DNA from: Meiothermus taiwanensis DSM 14542
Lineage (GTDB): Bacteria > Deinococcota > Deinococci > Deinococcales > Thermaceae
DNA length: 64,000 nucleotides
Direction: 5' to 3'
Assembly: GCA_000482765.1 (NCBI GenBank)
Contig: AXWR01000001.1
Coordinates: 1 to 64,000 of the forward strand
Within the stretch, counting starts at the first letter, position 1. Each line of letters begins with the position of its first letter. Below are positions 37,943-46,892 of the stretch, piece by piece. The translations under genes were made by a program, and so were the position numbers. The notes under the pieces were generated by a model that saw only the letters and a list, made by a program, of their open reading frames with translations, searched no databases and was not told the DNA's origin.

Positions 37943-38578
37943 TTGGAAAACTCGAGCGCCATCTCCTCAAGCCACACCACAGGTTATTCCGCTCCAGCCA
38001 GCAGCAGGAGACCCGGAGGGCAGCACCGCAAGCCATCGCTTGCATCGGGGGCTGTCATCTGGTTCACCGGGCTTTCTGGAGCCGGTAAAACCACCCTGGC
38101 CCGGGCCCTGGAGGTGCTCTTATACGAAGCCGGATACCCGGTGGAGCATCTCGATGGCGATGTGGTGCGGGAGCATTTATCGAAAGGCCTGGGCTTTAGC
38201 CGAGAAGACCGCGATACCAACATCCGCCGCATCGGTTATGTGGCCAACCTGCTGGCCAAACATGGGGTGCTGGTGCTGGTAAGCGCCATCAGCCCCTACC
38301 GTTCTACCCGCGAAGCCGTGCTGGCCGAAGCCCCCAGGAAGCTCGAGGTCTACGTGGACGCACCCCTGGAGGTGCTGATCCAGAGGGACGTAAAGGGCCT
38401 GTACGCCCGGGCCCTGCGCGGCGAGATAGCGCACTTTACCGGGATTTCAGACCCTTACGAGCCCCCTCTGAACCCCGATTTGCACCTGCGCACCGATCAG
38501 ATGAGCCTGCAGGAGTGCCTCGACCGTCTGCTGGCAGCCCTGGCCCCTTTGGGTGTTAGGGAGGTGGGCAGGCGGTGA
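37943..38578 (+). CDS. cysC: Adenylylsulfate (APS) kinase
   Basis: CysC phosphorylates APS to PAPS. The P-loop [16 protein letters not shown] lies near residue 38, followed by [32 protein letters not shown] and [20 protein letters not shown]. Both candidate starts are TTG: 37934 is 1 base from the ribosome site AAGGGGG and 37943 is 10 bases away, so 37943 (211 aa) is preferred. The first 30 residues are Ser/Pro-rich and not conserved. The gene opens the seven-gene sulfate operon and overlaps cysH by 4 bases. Confidence 0.92.
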   Translation: MENSSAISSSHTTGYSAPASSRRPGGQHRKPSLASGAVIWFTGLSGAGKTTLARALEVLLYEAGYPVEHLDGDVVREHLSKGLGFSREDRDTNIRRIGYVANLLAKHGVLVLVSAISPYRSTREAVLAEAPRKLEVYVDAPLEVLIQRDVKGLYARALRGEIAHFTGISDPYEPPLNPDLHLRTDQMSLQECLDRLLAALAPLGVREVGRR

Positions 38579-39240
38579 TCCCTGAGCACTGGAACCCCCA
38601 GACCCCGCCCCTCGAGGTCATCCAGTGGGCCCTGGAGCACTACCCCGACCTTATCATCACCAGCGCCTTCAACCTCAATGGGGTGGTGCTGCTCGAGCTG
38701 GCCGCGCAGGCCGGCTATACCGGTGAGGTGGTGTTTGTGGACACCGGCTATCATTTCCCGGAAACCCTCGAGACCCGCGACCGCCTCTCGGCCCGCTACC
38801 CACAGATGCGCTTTGTGACCCTCAGCGCCGGGCTGCCGCCCGACCCCTGGGGAGAGGAGCGCTTCCGCAGCGACCCCGACGGCTGCTGCAACGTGCGCAA
38901 AGTGGCCCCCTTGCGCGCCTACCTTTCGGAAAAAAACCCCTCGGCGCTGCTAAACGCCCGCAGCCGGGATCAGGCCCCCACCCGCCAGGGGCTGGGGTTT
39001 CTGGAGCCCGGCCAGCGGCTGCGCATCAACCCGCTGGCCTACTGGCATCGCGCCCAGCTCGAGGCCTTCGCACAAACGCACCAGCTTTTCGTCAACCCTC
39101 TGTACTGGTCGGGCTTTCTCAGCATCGGTTGCTGGCCCTGCACCCGCGCCGTGCGCCCCGGCGAGGAGGCCCGGGCCGGCCGCTGGGCAGGCCGGGGCAA
39201 AACCGAGTGCGGCCTGTGGCAGGGTGAACAAGCTTTGTAG
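38575..39240 (+). CDS. cysH: Fe-S type APS/PAPS reductase CysH
   Basis: The 221-residue reductase has the PP-loop-like site [18 protein letters not shown] and [13 protein letters not shown]. Cysteine pairs [12 protein letters not shown] and [10 protein letters not shown] form the CC...CxxC set that binds a [4Fe-4S] cluster in APS-using enzymes, and KTECGLW holds the catalytic cysteine. By motif it should reduce APS to sulfite with thioredoxin, although cysC in the same operon makes PAPS. The start is GTG, overlapping the cysC stop codon. Confidence 0.93.
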   Translation: MIPEHWNPQTPPLEVIQWALEHYPDLIITSAFNLNGVVLLELAAQAGYTGEVVFVDTGYHFPETLETRDRLSARYPQMRFVTLSAGLPPDPWGEERFRSDPDGCCNVRKVAPLRAYLSEKNPSALLNARSRDQAPTRQGLGFLEPGQRLRINPLAYWHRAQLEAFAQTHQLFVNPLYWSGFLSIGCWPCTRAVRPGEEARAGRWAGRGKTECGLWQGEQAL

Positions 39241-39250
39241 GAGTTTTTTT

Positions 39251-40420
39251 ATGGCTGAAAAACTTACAAATGTTGTAAGCTTACCATCACCGCACGGGGG
39301 CACCCTGGTTGAACGCGTGTTGGAGGCGGATCCACAAGAGTTCGCCCACCTTCCGGCCCTCGAGCTAGACGCCCAGGGCTACGCCGACCTGGAGCTGATC
39401 GCCACCGGGGTCTACTCGCCCCTGCAGGGGTTCATGGGGGAGGCCGATTACCGGCGCGTGCTGGAGGAGATGCGGCTCTCTGGTGGCCTGCCCTGGAGCA
39501 TTCCCATCACCCTGGCCGTCCCGCGCTCGCAGGCCGTTCTGTACCGCCGGCGCGTGCGCCTGGTCTGGAATGGGAAAACGGTGGGCCTGCTCGAGGTAGA
39601 GGAGCAGTATCAGCCCGACAAAAGGCAGGAAGCCCTGGCGGTCTACCGCACCGCCAACCCCGCCCACCCCGGGGTGGCGGCTTTGCTGGCTCGAGGCGAG
39701 GTCTACCTGGCCGGGGGCGTGTATTTGTTGCACCTGGATCGGGGGCCCTTCCCCGAGCACCACTACACCCCCCGCGAGACACGGCGCATTTTTGCCCAAC
39801 GGGGCTGGAAAACGGTGGTCGCTTTTCAGACCCGCAACCCCATCCACCGGGCCCACGAATACCTGCACAAAGTAGCCCTGGAACAGCTCGACGGGCTGTT
39901 CCTCAACCCCCTGGTCGGTGCCACCAAGGCCGACGATGTCCCGGCTTCTGTGCGCATGGAGGCCTATAAGGTGCTCCTGGAGCACTACTACCCCAAGGAA
40001 CGGGTTCTGCTGGGGGTCTATCCGGCAGCCATGCGCTACGCGGGGCCCCGCGAAGCGGTCTTGCATGCCATCAGCCGAAAAAATTACGGCTGCACCCATT
40101 TCATTGTGGGCCGCGACCATGCCGGCGTCGGCCAGTACTATGGCCCCTACGAAGCCCAGGAAATTTTCTCGGCCTTCAGGCCCGAGGAGATCGGCATTCA
40201 GATAGTCAAGTTTGAGCACTCTTTCTACTGCCGGGCCTGCCAGGCCATCGTCACGCCCCGCACCTGCCCCCACGACAGCCAGCACCACCTGGTGCTCTCC
40301 GGCACCCGCGTGCGCGAGCTGCTGCGCGCAGGGGCCCCGCTGCCTGCGGAGTTTACCCGGCCGGAGGTGGCGGCGGTGCTACGCTCCGCTTATCAGGCCA
40401 AGGCTGTAGAACATCGCTAA
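39251..40420 (+). CDS. sat: Sulfate adenylyltransferase (ATP sulfurylase)
   Basis: The 389-residue enzyme makes APS from ATP and sulfate. The nucleotide-binding motif [15 protein letters not shown] lies near residue 198; [19 protein letters not shown] and [19 protein letters not shown] complete the active site, and the C-terminal zinc-like cysteines [16 protein letters not shown] are present. It is the monofunctional bacterial/archaeal type with no kinase domain. The ATG at 39251 has GGAG 8 bases upstream. Codons 5-10 contain the TTACAA-N3-TTGTAA palindrome. A 99-base gap with a TATATAT box follows before the transporter gene. Confidence 0.95.
   Translation: MAEKLTNVVSLPSPHGGTLVERVLEADPQEFAHLPALELDAQGYADLELIATGVYSPLQGFMGEADYRRVLEEMRLSGGLPWSIPITLAVPRSQAVLYRRRVRLVWNGKTVGLLEVEEQYQPDKRQEALAVYRTANPAHPGVAALLARGEVYLAGGVYLLHLDRGPFPEHHYTPRETRRIFAQRGWKTVVAFQTRNPIHRAHEYLHKVALEQLDGLFLNPLVGATKADDVPASVRMEAYKVLLEHYYPKERVLLGVYPAAMRYAGPREAVLHAISRKNYGCTHFIVGRDHAGVGQYYGPYEAQEIFSAFRPEEIGIQIVKFEHSFYCRACQAIVTPRTCPHDSQHHLVLSGTRVRELLRAGAPLPAEFTRPEVAAVLRSAYQAKAVEHR
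39263..39279. promoter_or_regulatory. Palindrome CTTACAA-N3-TTGTAAG inside the start of sat
   Basis: CTTACAA-ATG-TTGTAAG, extendable to 9 of 10 matching arm positions, sits in codons 5-10 of sat. The same core occurs at the operon promoter (37742-37756). It may be a second binding site of the same regulator, blocking elongation or allowing looping; this is inference. Confidence 0.6.
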
Positions 40421-40519
40421 GGCTCTGGGGAGGTCTCGGCTTCTCAGATATCCGGGGGTCTCTACTCAAACCCCTCACCGGTATATATCCAGGCAGCTAC
40501 CAGGCTGGAGGTAAGTTGG

Positions 40520-41269
40520 ATGCTCGAGGTTGTCATAGGTTTCGTCATCGCCCTGTGCATCGGCCTGACCGGGGTCGGCGGGGGCACCCTCACCACCCCG
40601 CTGCTGATCCTGGCCCTGGGGGTTCCACCCGAGGTTGCCGTTGGCACAGCGCTGCTTTTCTCTATGCTGGCAAAGATTCCCGCCGGGTGGGTTTACTGGC
40701 AAAAACAAGGGGTCAACTGGCAAGCCCTGCGCCTTTTGCTAATCGGCGGGCTGCCAGCCGCCGCGGCCGGCAGCCTGCTGCTGCACTCCCTAAAGGTTCA
40801 CAAAGAGGCGGTGCTGGTCGGCATAGGCTTGATTATTTTGCTCGTGGCGATCATCAACCTGGCCATCACCCTTAAGAGGCTACCCCCTCGGCCCCTGGCC
40901 CCCCAGTGGATCGTGGCCATCGCCGCCTTCATCGGCCTGGAGGTGGGCTTTTCCTCGGCAGGGGCCGGGGCCCTGGGTATTTTGCTGCTGATGAGCGGAA
41001 CCCGCCTGCCCCCCAGGCAGATCGTGGGTACAGATCTCTGGTTTGGCCTTGGGCTATCCGCTTTTGCCGGTGGGCTGCACGCAGCGCTGGGCCAGACCGA
41101 CGGGCTGCTGCTGGCCAAGCTGGCCTGCGGTGGTTTGCTCGGCTCTTTGCTGGGGGCCTGGCTGGGCCAGCGGGTCAACCAGCGGCCTTTTAGAATAGGC
41201 CTTTTGCTCTGGCTGATGCTGATTGGTTCGCACCTGATTCTGCGCGGCATACCCGCCCTGGCGAGGTGA
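40520..41269 (+). CDS. TSUP-family sulfite/sulfate transporter
   Basis: The 249-residue membrane protein has about eight hydrophobic segments, arranged as two repeats, each beginning with a glycine-rich motif (GLTGVGGGTLTTPLLILALG; FSSAGAGALGILLLMSG). This is the TauE/SafE (TSUP) pattern. Members move organosulfonates, sulfite, thiosulfate or sulfate. Within a sulfate-assimilation operon, uptake of sulfate or export of excess sulfite is the likely task; the direction cannot be decided. GGAGG lies about 9 bases before the ATG. Confidence 0.9.
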   Translation: MLEVVIGFVIALCIGLTGVGGGTLTTPLLILALGVPPEVAVGTALLFSMLAKIPAGWVYWQKQGVNWQALRLLLIGGLPAAAAGSLLLHSLKVHKEAVLVGIGLIILLVAIINLAITLKRLPPRPLAPQWIVAIAAFIGLEVGFSSAGAGALGILLLMSGTRLPPRQIVGTDLWFGLGLSAFAGGLHAALGQTDGLLLAKLACGGLLGSLLGAWLGQRVNQRPFRIGLLLWLMLIGSHLILRGIPALAR

Positions 41270-41272
41270 GAT

Positions 41273-41950
41273 GTGTATCCGGTAATGCTCAATCTGCAAG
41301 GCAAAAAAGTGCTCTTCATCGGGGGAGGCCTGGAGACGGCCAGCAAGGTACAAAAGCTTTTGGAGCAGGGGGCCTGGGTTCGCCTGATCTCGCCTCTGCA
41401 TCACCCCGAACTGGAAGAGGCCCTTCGCCAGGGGCGGCTCGAGTGGCAGCAACGCAGCTACACCTACGGGGATCTGGCCGGCTTCGTGCTGTGCTTTTCC
41501 CATCCGGTGGATCCGAGCCTCAACTCAATCATCGCCCAGGAGGCAAGGGAGCGCGGCGTCTGGCTCAATGCGGTCGACGATCCCCCCCACTGCGACTTCA
41601 TCCTGCCTTCGGTACACCGCCAGGGCGATCTGGTGCTGGCCGTCTCTACCAGCGGCGTTGCCCCGGCCTTGGCCGTGCGCATCAGGGAGCGCCTGGCCGC
41701 CGAGTACGGCCCCGAGTATGCCGAATACCTGGAGCTGCTGCGCTCTTTCCGCCCCCTGGTCAAACAGGCCTATCCCCATAGCTTCGAGGCCCGTAAGGCC
41801 GCCTGGTATCGCATGATTGACAGTGAGGCACTGGATCTGATTTTCCTGGGCGAGCACGAGCGGGCTCGAGCGGTTCTTTTACAATCCCTGTACGATCCAA
41901 ACTCCGTTCGGCAGATGGGCAAACCAACCCCTAGCGTGGAGGTGGTATGA
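41273..41950 (+). CDS. Precorrin-2 dehydrogenase / sirohydrochlorin ferrochelatase (CysG-N, Met8p-like)
   Basis: The 225-residue protein starts (GTG) MYPVMLNLQGKKVLFIGGGLETASKVQKLL, a Rossmann NAD site, followed by WLNAVDDPPHCDFILPSVH and VLAVSTSGVAPALAVRIRERL, which match the N-terminal half of CysG. It oxidises precorrin-2 to sirohydrochlorin and inserts iron, giving siroheme for sulfite reductase. The C-terminal helical region is intact. It overlaps cobA by 4 bases; together they replace fused CysG. Confidence 0.93.
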   Translation: MYPVMLNLQGKKVLFIGGGLETASKVQKLLEQGAWVRLISPLHHPELEEALRQGRLEWQQRSYTYGDLAGFVLCFSHPVDPSLNSIIAQEARERGVWLNAVDDPPHCDFILPSVHRQGDLVLAVSTSGVAPALAVRIRERLAAEYGPEYAEYLELLRSFRPLVKQAYPHSFEARKAAWYRMIDSEALDLIFLGEHERARAVLLQSLYDPNSVRQMGKPTPSVEVV

Positions 41951-42687
41951 GTCCAGTTTACCTGGTGGGGGCCGGGCCCGGCAGCGCCGATCTTTTGACC
42001 CTGCGGGCCGCCCGGGTTCTGCAGGAAGCCGAGGTGGTTCTCTACGACCGCCTGGTAAGCCCGGAGGTGCTGGCTCTGGTCAACCCCCAGGCTGAGCTCA
42101 TCTATGTGGGCAAAACCAAGGGTGAGCAGGATAAACAGCAACAGATTTTGCAGCTGCTCCTATCCCACGCACGGGCCGGGCGCAAGGTCGTGCGGCTCAA
42201 GGGGGGGGATCCCATGGTTTTTGGGCGTGGGGCGGAGGAATGGCTCCACCTGGCTCAAGCAGGCCTCCCGGTCGAGCTGGTGCCCGGCCTTAGCTCTGCT
42301 GTGGCTCTACCGGGGCTGTGGGGCATCCCTCTTACCATGCGGGGCCTGGCCAGCGGCTTTGCCGTCATCTCCGGGCAGATCCAAGAGGGGGCCGCCCCCA
42401 ACCTGGCTGCCTATGCGCGGGTGGATACCTTGGTCATTCTCATGGGCGTCGAGCGGCGCGTAGAGCTGGCTCGAGCCCTTATCCGGGCCGGACGGCCGCC
42501 CCAGGAGCCGGCGGCCTTCATCGAAAACGGAACCACCCCCAGCGAGCGCCTTTTGCTCACGGATCTGCAGAGCATCGCCCAGGGCCGGGTAGAGGTGCAG
42601 GCCCCTGCGGTCTGGGTGCAAGGGGCGGTGGTAGGGGTTCACCAAAGGCTGCGCAAAACGAAGGAGGAGTATGTCGCCGCAATCTAA
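41947..42687 (+). CDS. cobA: Uroporphyrinogen-III C-methyltransferase
   Basis: The 246-residue SAM-dependent enzyme shows VYLVGAGPGSADLLTLRAA near the start, VVLYDRLVSPEVL, VRLKGGDPMVFGRGAEE and PGLSSAVALPGLWGIPLTMRG, standard for SUMT. It doubly methylates uroporphyrinogen III to precorrin-2, the first step to siroheme. It uses SAM, whose level is sensed by the operon's riboswitch. The ATG overlaps the upstream stop (ATGA), and the sir start overlaps its own 3' end by 17 bases with AAGGAGGAG as ribosome site. Confidence 0.96.
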   Translation: MSPVYLVGAGPGSADLLTLRAARVLQEAEVVLYDRLVSPEVLALVNPQAELIYVGKTKGEQDKQQQILQLLLSHARAGRKVVRLKGGDPMVFGRGAEEWLHLAQAGLPVELVPGLSSAVALPGLWGIPLTMRGLASGFAVISGQIQEGAAPNLAAYARVDTLVILMGVERRVELARALIRAGRPPQEPAAFIENGTTPSERLLLTDLQSIAQGRVEVQAPAVWVQGAVVGVHQRLRKTKEEYVAAI

Positions 42688-44368
42688 AATCTCCAAGGTA
42701 GAAAGCATCAAGCTGGCCAGCCGCAACCTGCGCGGGCCGGTGGATCTCGAGCTCAACAGCCCCAGCGACCACTTCAGCGAAGAAGGCTACCAGATCCTCA
42801 AGTTTCACGGCATCTACCAGCAAGACGACCGCGACGTGCGCAAGGCCCGCAAGGCCCAGGGCCTGGGGCCCGATTACTCTTTTATGATCCGGGTCGCCAT
42901 ACCCGGCGGTGTGCTGCAACCCGAGCAGTATCTAGCCCTCGACCGTCTGGCAGACCAGCTCGGAAACGCCACCTTACGCATCACCACCCGCCAGGCCATC
43001 CAGTTTCACGGTGTGCGCAAGGGGGGTCTGAAACCCCTGATCCAGGTGCTTAATCAGCATCTCCTAACCAGCCTATCGGCCTGTGGGGACGTGGTGCGCA
43101 ATGTGGTGGCCTGCCCCGCTCCCTTTTCAGACCGCCAAAGAGCGGAGATATCGCAGTATGCCAAAGCCCTGTCCGACCGGCTCAAGCCCAGGAGCCGCGC
43201 TTACTACGAGATCTGGCTGGATGGCGAAAAGGCCGCCAGCCTGGAAGAAGAAGTCGAACCCCTGTACGGCCAGACCTATCTCCCGCGCAAGTTTAAGATC
43301 GCCTTTGCTTTCCCTGGCGACAACTGCGTGGACGTCTATACCCAGGATATCGGCATAGTGCCCTGGCTTGAAAAGGATGTGCTAAAGGGATTCACCCTCC
43401 TGGTAGGCGGTGGGCTGGGGCAGAGCCACGGGGCTAAGGATACCCATCCGGTGCTGGCCAAACCCCTCACCACCATCAAACCCGAGCAGCTGTTTGAGGT
43501 GGTGGAGGCCATTGTCCGGGTTCAGCGCGATCATGGCCGGCGCGACGAGCGCAAACTGGCCCGCATGAAATACCTGGTGGAGGCCTGGGGCCTGGAGCGC
43601 TTTAAGGCCGAGGTTGAGCGCTACGTGGGCTACAGCCTGCCCGAGGCCCAGCCCCTCACCTGGCAGTGCGCCGACGACCACCTGGGCTGGCATGAGCAGG
43701 GCGATGGGCAGCTTTTCTTCGGGCTTTTTGTGGAAAACGGGCGGGTCAAGGATCACCTTCGCGTAGCCATCCGCGAGGTGGTCAGGCGCCTCAACCCGGA
43801 AATACGCCTTACCCCTCAGCAAAACATCCTGTTCACCAACATCCGGCCGAGCGATCAGGCTACCCTCGAGGCCATCCTGCGCGAGCACGGTGTGGAACTA
43901 CCTGGGAGCATCCCCCTGGTGGTGCAGCAAGCCATGGCATGCCCGGCCTTGCCCACCTGCGGCCTGGCTATTACCGAAAGCGAGCGGGTTATGCCCCAGG
44001 TGATCCGCGAGATTGACGCCCTGCTCTCCAGACTGGATCTGCAAACCGGCCCCGTTCCGCATGTGCGCATGACCGGCTGCCCCAACGGCTGCGCCCGCCC
44101 CTATACCGCTGAAATTGGCCTGGTGGGCCGAAGCCTCAACTCGTACACCATATACCTGGGCGGCAGCCCCCTGGGGGATCGGCTCGGCGAGGTGTACCTG
44201 GACAACGTCAAGCGCGAGGATATAGCCGCCCGCCTCGAGCCCGCCCTGATGGCCTACCGGCAGCAGCGACGGGAAAATGAAACCTTCGGTGAGTTTTGCC
44301 ATCGAGTAGGGATCGAGTTTATACGCAGGCAGATCGACCCATCGGATCAGCCGACCCCTGCAGGCTGA
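42671..44368 (+). CDS. Assimilatory sulfite reductase (siroheme, [4Fe-4S])
   Basis: The 565-residue enzyme belongs to the nitrite/sulfite reductase hemoprotein family. Two homologous halves are visible (TLRITTRQAIQFHGVRKG; IRLTPQQNILFTNI). The cluster-siroheme cysteines are CPALPTC (C-x5-C) and TGCPNGC (C-x3-C). It reduces sulfite to sulfide with six electrons. In this operon sulfite is the expected substrate rather than nitrite, since no nitrate genes are present. It is the last gene of the operon, and no terminator is obvious before hisA converges. Confidence 0.93.
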   Translation: MSPQSKISKVESIKLASRNLRGPVDLELNSPSDHFSEEGYQILKFHGIYQQDDRDVRKARKAQGLGPDYSFMIRVAIPGGVLQPEQYLALDRLADQLGNATLRITTRQAIQFHGVRKGGLKPLIQVLNQHLLTSLSACGDVVRNVVACPAPFSDRQRAEISQYAKALSDRLKPRSRAYYEIWLDGEKAASLEEEVEPLYGQTYLPRKFKIAFAFPGDNCVDVYTQDIGIVPWLEKDVLKGFTLLVGGGLGQSHGAKDTHPVLAKPLTTIKPEQLFEVVEAIVRVQRDHGRRDERKLARMKYLVEAWGLERFKAEVERYVGYSLPEAQPLTWQCADDHLGWHEQGDGQLFFGLFVENGRVKDHLRVAIREVVRRLNPEIRLTPQQNILFTNIRPSDQATLEAILREHGVELPGSIPLVVQQAMACPALPTCGLAITESERVMPQVIREIDALLSRLDLQTGPVPHVRMTGCPNGCARPYTAEIGLVGRSLNSYTIYLGGSPLGDRLGEVYLDNVKREDIAARLEPALMAYRQQRRENETFGEFCHRVGIEFIRRQIDPSDQPTPAG

Positions 44369-44463
44369 GGCTTGTTGAGTGGCGCCAGGGCGGGCTTACA
44401 AACGCGGCCGCAGGTGTTGCGGGACAGCCTTCCTCATCAAGCGACCCTCGCTTTGTACCGGAT

Positions 44464-44540
44464 TCCAGAGGCTATCTTTTGGCATCCTAGGGCACACCCC
44501 TCGCCACGCTCGGCGAAGAAAGCGTATCCCTTCGGTCGCC
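44464..44540. repeat. 77-bp dispersed repeat, copy 2
   Basis: This block aligns with 27076-27152 at 65 of 77 positions, same orientation. It fills the gap between the convergent sir and hisA genes. Hairpins GCTA/TGGC and CGCC/GGCG correspond to those of copy 1, with substitutions that keep pairing by wobble. Confidence 0.7.
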
Positions 44541-44544
44541 GGTA

Positions 44545-45249
44545 TTACTTCACCCAGGACGACAGGCTGATCCGCCCTTCGTAGAGGGCCTTGCCGGTAA
44601 TGGCCCCCTCCACACCCAGGGCTTGCAGTCCATGTAAATCGGCATCCGAAGCGATACCCCCTCCGGCGATCAGAAAGCCGGGCCAGGCAGCGCGCACCAC
44701 CCGCACCACCTCGAGATCCAGCCCCGCCAGGGTTCCGTCCCGCCGCACATCGGTGTAGATCAGGGTACGAACGCCCATCTCCCATACCCGCGGGCCCAGT
44801 TCCTGCACCATCAGGCGGGTGCCCTCAGCCCAGCCCGAGACCACCACCTCCAGCCCCCGGGCGTCCAGGCTCACCACCACCCGCTCGGGGCCGAAATCAT
44901 GGAGCATCTGGCCCAACACCTCTGGGGCCTTTACCGCTATGGTACCCACCACCACCCGGCTGGCCCCCAGGGCCAGGATTTCCCGGGCCACCCCCAGGCT
45001 GCGGATGCCGCCGCCCACCTCAAACGGGATATCGATAGAGGCAGCCACCTCGCGCAACACCGCACGGTTGTTCCCCCGACCCGTCGCCGCGTCCAGGTCA
45101 ACCAGGTGCAGCATCCGGGCCCCTTGCTTTTGCCAGTGCAGGGCGGCCTCCACCGGGTTTTCGTAGTAGACGGTTTCCTGGTTGGGGTCGCCCTCATAAA
45201 GCCGGACGGCCCGTCCAGACTGGATATCCACCGCAGGAATGACCAACAC
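44545..45249 (-). CDS. hisA: ProFAR isomerase HisA (histidine biosynthesis)
   Basis: The 234-residue (beta/alpha)8 enzyme isomerises ProFAR to PRFAR. Active-site aspartates lie in LVIPAVDIQSGRAV and LIYTDVRRDGTLAG; phosphate-binding glycines lie in EVGGGIRSLG and IAGGGIASDADL. The start is GTG at 45249, 6 bases after TACAAT (45256-45261, minus strand), a leaderless pattern. No other his gene is in the window, so the pathway is scattered. Confidence 0.95.
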   Translation of the reverse strand: MLVIPAVDIQSGRAVRLYEGDPNQETVYYENPVEAALHWQKQGARMLHLVDLDAATGRGNNRAVLREVAASIDIPFEVGGGIRSLGVAREILALGASRVVVGTIAVKAPEVLGQMLHDFGPERVVVSLDARGLEVVVSGWAEGTRLMVQELGPRVWEMGVRTLIYTDVRRDGTLAGLDLEVVRVVRAAWPGFLIAGGGIASDADLHGLQALGVEGAITGKALYEGRISLSSWVK

Positions 45250-45284
45250 CCGAGGATTGTATCAAGCCAGCCCGCACCGGGTCA

Positions 45285-46181
45285 TCAGTAGATTTTCTTT
45301 CCCAACAGGCTGCTAGCCAGTTCCACCATTATCTTGGCAGTGCGGTTGGCGATATCCAGAATGGGGTTCACCTCAACCATATCGAGGCTGGTAACAATTT
45401 TTGCATCGGCCAGCAGTTCCATCAGAAGGTGTGCTTCGCGGTAGGTCAGCCCGCCAGGAACCGGGGTTCCAACCCCCGGGGCTATCTCCGGATCGAGCAC
45501 GTCGGCATCCAGCGAGACATGCACCCTGGAAAAACCCTTGAACTTGGCGGCGACCTGCTGGGCAATGGCCGGAATTCCCTGTATATCCACCTCCTTCATG
45601 GTATAGACCATAACCCCACGCTCGCGTAAGAGTTGAACCTCGCCCGGATCCAGACTACGAATGCCAATTAGCACCACGTCCTCGGGCCGCACCTTAGCCC
45701 CAGGGCGGCCCAGGTGCACCAGACGCGGGTCGCCCAAGCCACACAGGTGGGCCAGGGGCATCCCGTGGATGTTGCCGCTGGGGCTGGTCTCGGGGGTGTT
45801 GAAGTCGGCGTGGGCATCCACCCAGATCACCCCGATGCGCTCCCCCCGGCTGGCCCCCGTAACCGAGCCCATGGCGATGGAGTGGTCGCCTCCCAGCACA
45901 ATTGGAAACACCTCGGCGGGCATCTGATCGATGGCAGCTATGGTATCCAAACAGACCGTGCGAATGGCCTCGAGGTAGCCCATCCCCCCCGGTTCCTGCT
46001 GGGTGTGGCGCAGGCTCTCGACCACCGGCACCCGCACATCGCCGTAGTCGTGCACCCGGTGGCCCAGGCCCTCGAGCACCTCCTGCAAACGCCCATAGCG
46101 CATGGCGCTGGGCCCCATATCCACCCCGCGCCGCCCTTGACCCAAGTCCATCGGAACGCCCAAGATACCAATATCCTTCAT
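45285..46181 (-). CDS. rocF: Arginase
   Basis: The 298-residue protein hydrolyses arginine to ornithine and urea with two Mn ions. Metal ligands are seen in VLGGDHSIAMG, WVDAHADFNTPETSPSGNIHGMP (split here: WVDAHADFN and SGNIHGMP) and VSLDADVLDPEIAPGVGTP; GLTYREAHLLMELL follows. TAGACT (46190-46195) ends 8 bases before ATG 46181 but only 2 bases before the upstream GTG 46187, so ATG 46181 is preferred and the mRNA is likely leaderless. It is 36 bases upstream of hisA. Confidence 0.95.
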   Translation of the reverse strand: MKDIGILGVPMDLGQGRRGVDMGPSAMRYGRLQEVLEGLGHRVHDYGDVRVPVVESLRHTQQEPGGMGYLEAIRTVCLDTIAAIDQMPAEVFPIVLGGDHSIAMGSVTGASRGERIGVIWVDAHADFNTPETSPSGNIHGMPLAHLCGLGDPRLVHLGRPGAKVRPEDVVLIGIRSLDPGEVQLLRERGVMVYTMKEVDIQGIPAIAQQVAAKFKGFSRVHVSLDADVLDPEIAPGVGTPVPGGLTYREAHLLMELLADAKIVTSLDMVEVNPILDIANRTAKIMVELASSLLGKKIY

Positions 46182-46277
46182 ACCCACACAGTCTACCGTT
46201 CGCGCAGGCCCATTGACCCCAAGCCTCCTCGAGGCTAATATGAAGAGCTACGCCTAAGGCGCAAGCATTGGGTAAAG

Positions 46278-46832
46278 ATGAAGCAACGTCCAATACCAAG
46301 CATCAATCTCTCGCGGCTGATCCGCGAGGGTGGCAGCACCACTGCTAGAGATGAAATCTGGGATTACATCGCCCTGCCCAACGAGCGCATCCCGCTGGTA
46401 GGCCCGGCGGTCTGGAAGGTCAGCGTTGCCAAGATGGAGGGGGAGGGAGGGGTGGATTTCTGGCTTTCAGGCGAAATTGCCGGCAACGCCCTGATGGAGT
46501 GCCGCCGCTGCCTTGCCCCAACCCCCGCAGCCGTGCGGGCCCATTTTCAGTATCTGCTTCGCTATCAATCGGGCTTGGCGCACCTCGAGGCCATCGAGGA
46601 AAATGAAGAGGAAATCCTGCTTTTTGGTCATCCCGACCTGGACTTAGAGCCCCTGTTGAGCGAGGCTTTTGCCCTCGAGCTGCCCTACACCGTGCTGTGC
46701 AAAGAAGACTGCAAAGGCCTGTGCCCGGTCTGTGGGGCCAACCTCAACGAAGTAGACTGCGGCCACCAGACCAGAGCCCAGAGCAGGCTGGGCGCCGAGC
46801 TATCAAAGCTATTGGACGGCCTGAAGGACTGA
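46278..46832 (+). CDS. YceD/DUF177-family protein with two cysteine pairs
   Basis: The 184-residue protein shows LMECRRCLAPTPAAVRAHF in the middle and VLCKEDCKGLCPVCGANLN near the end, the DUF177 (YceD) signature. In most bacteria yceD precedes rpmF and affects 23S rRNA or L32 levels. Here no L32 gene follows; a CHAD protein does, after 60 bases. The cysteine set could bind zinc. TAATAT about 40 bases upstream may be the -10 box. Confidence 0.88.
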   Translation: MKQRPIPSINLSRLIREGGSTTARDEIWDYIALPNERIPLVGPAVWKVSVAKMEGEGGVDFWLSGEIAGNALMECRRCLAPTPAAVRAHFQYLLRYQSGLAHLEAIEENEEEILLFGHPDLDLEPLLSEAFALELPYTVLCKEDCKGLCPVCGANLNEVDCGHQTRAQSRLGAELSKLLDGLKD

Positions 46833-46892
46833 GGCCGCCAGCTTGGGTTGAGGTAAGCCTCCCCGGCAGCGTGCAGGTGCTAGGCTGATGGC

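Noticed and set aside
39224..39250. Nine-codon extension of sat to a start at 39224
   Set aside because: It would overlap cysH, and a GGAG ribosome site is correctly placed for the ATG at 39251.
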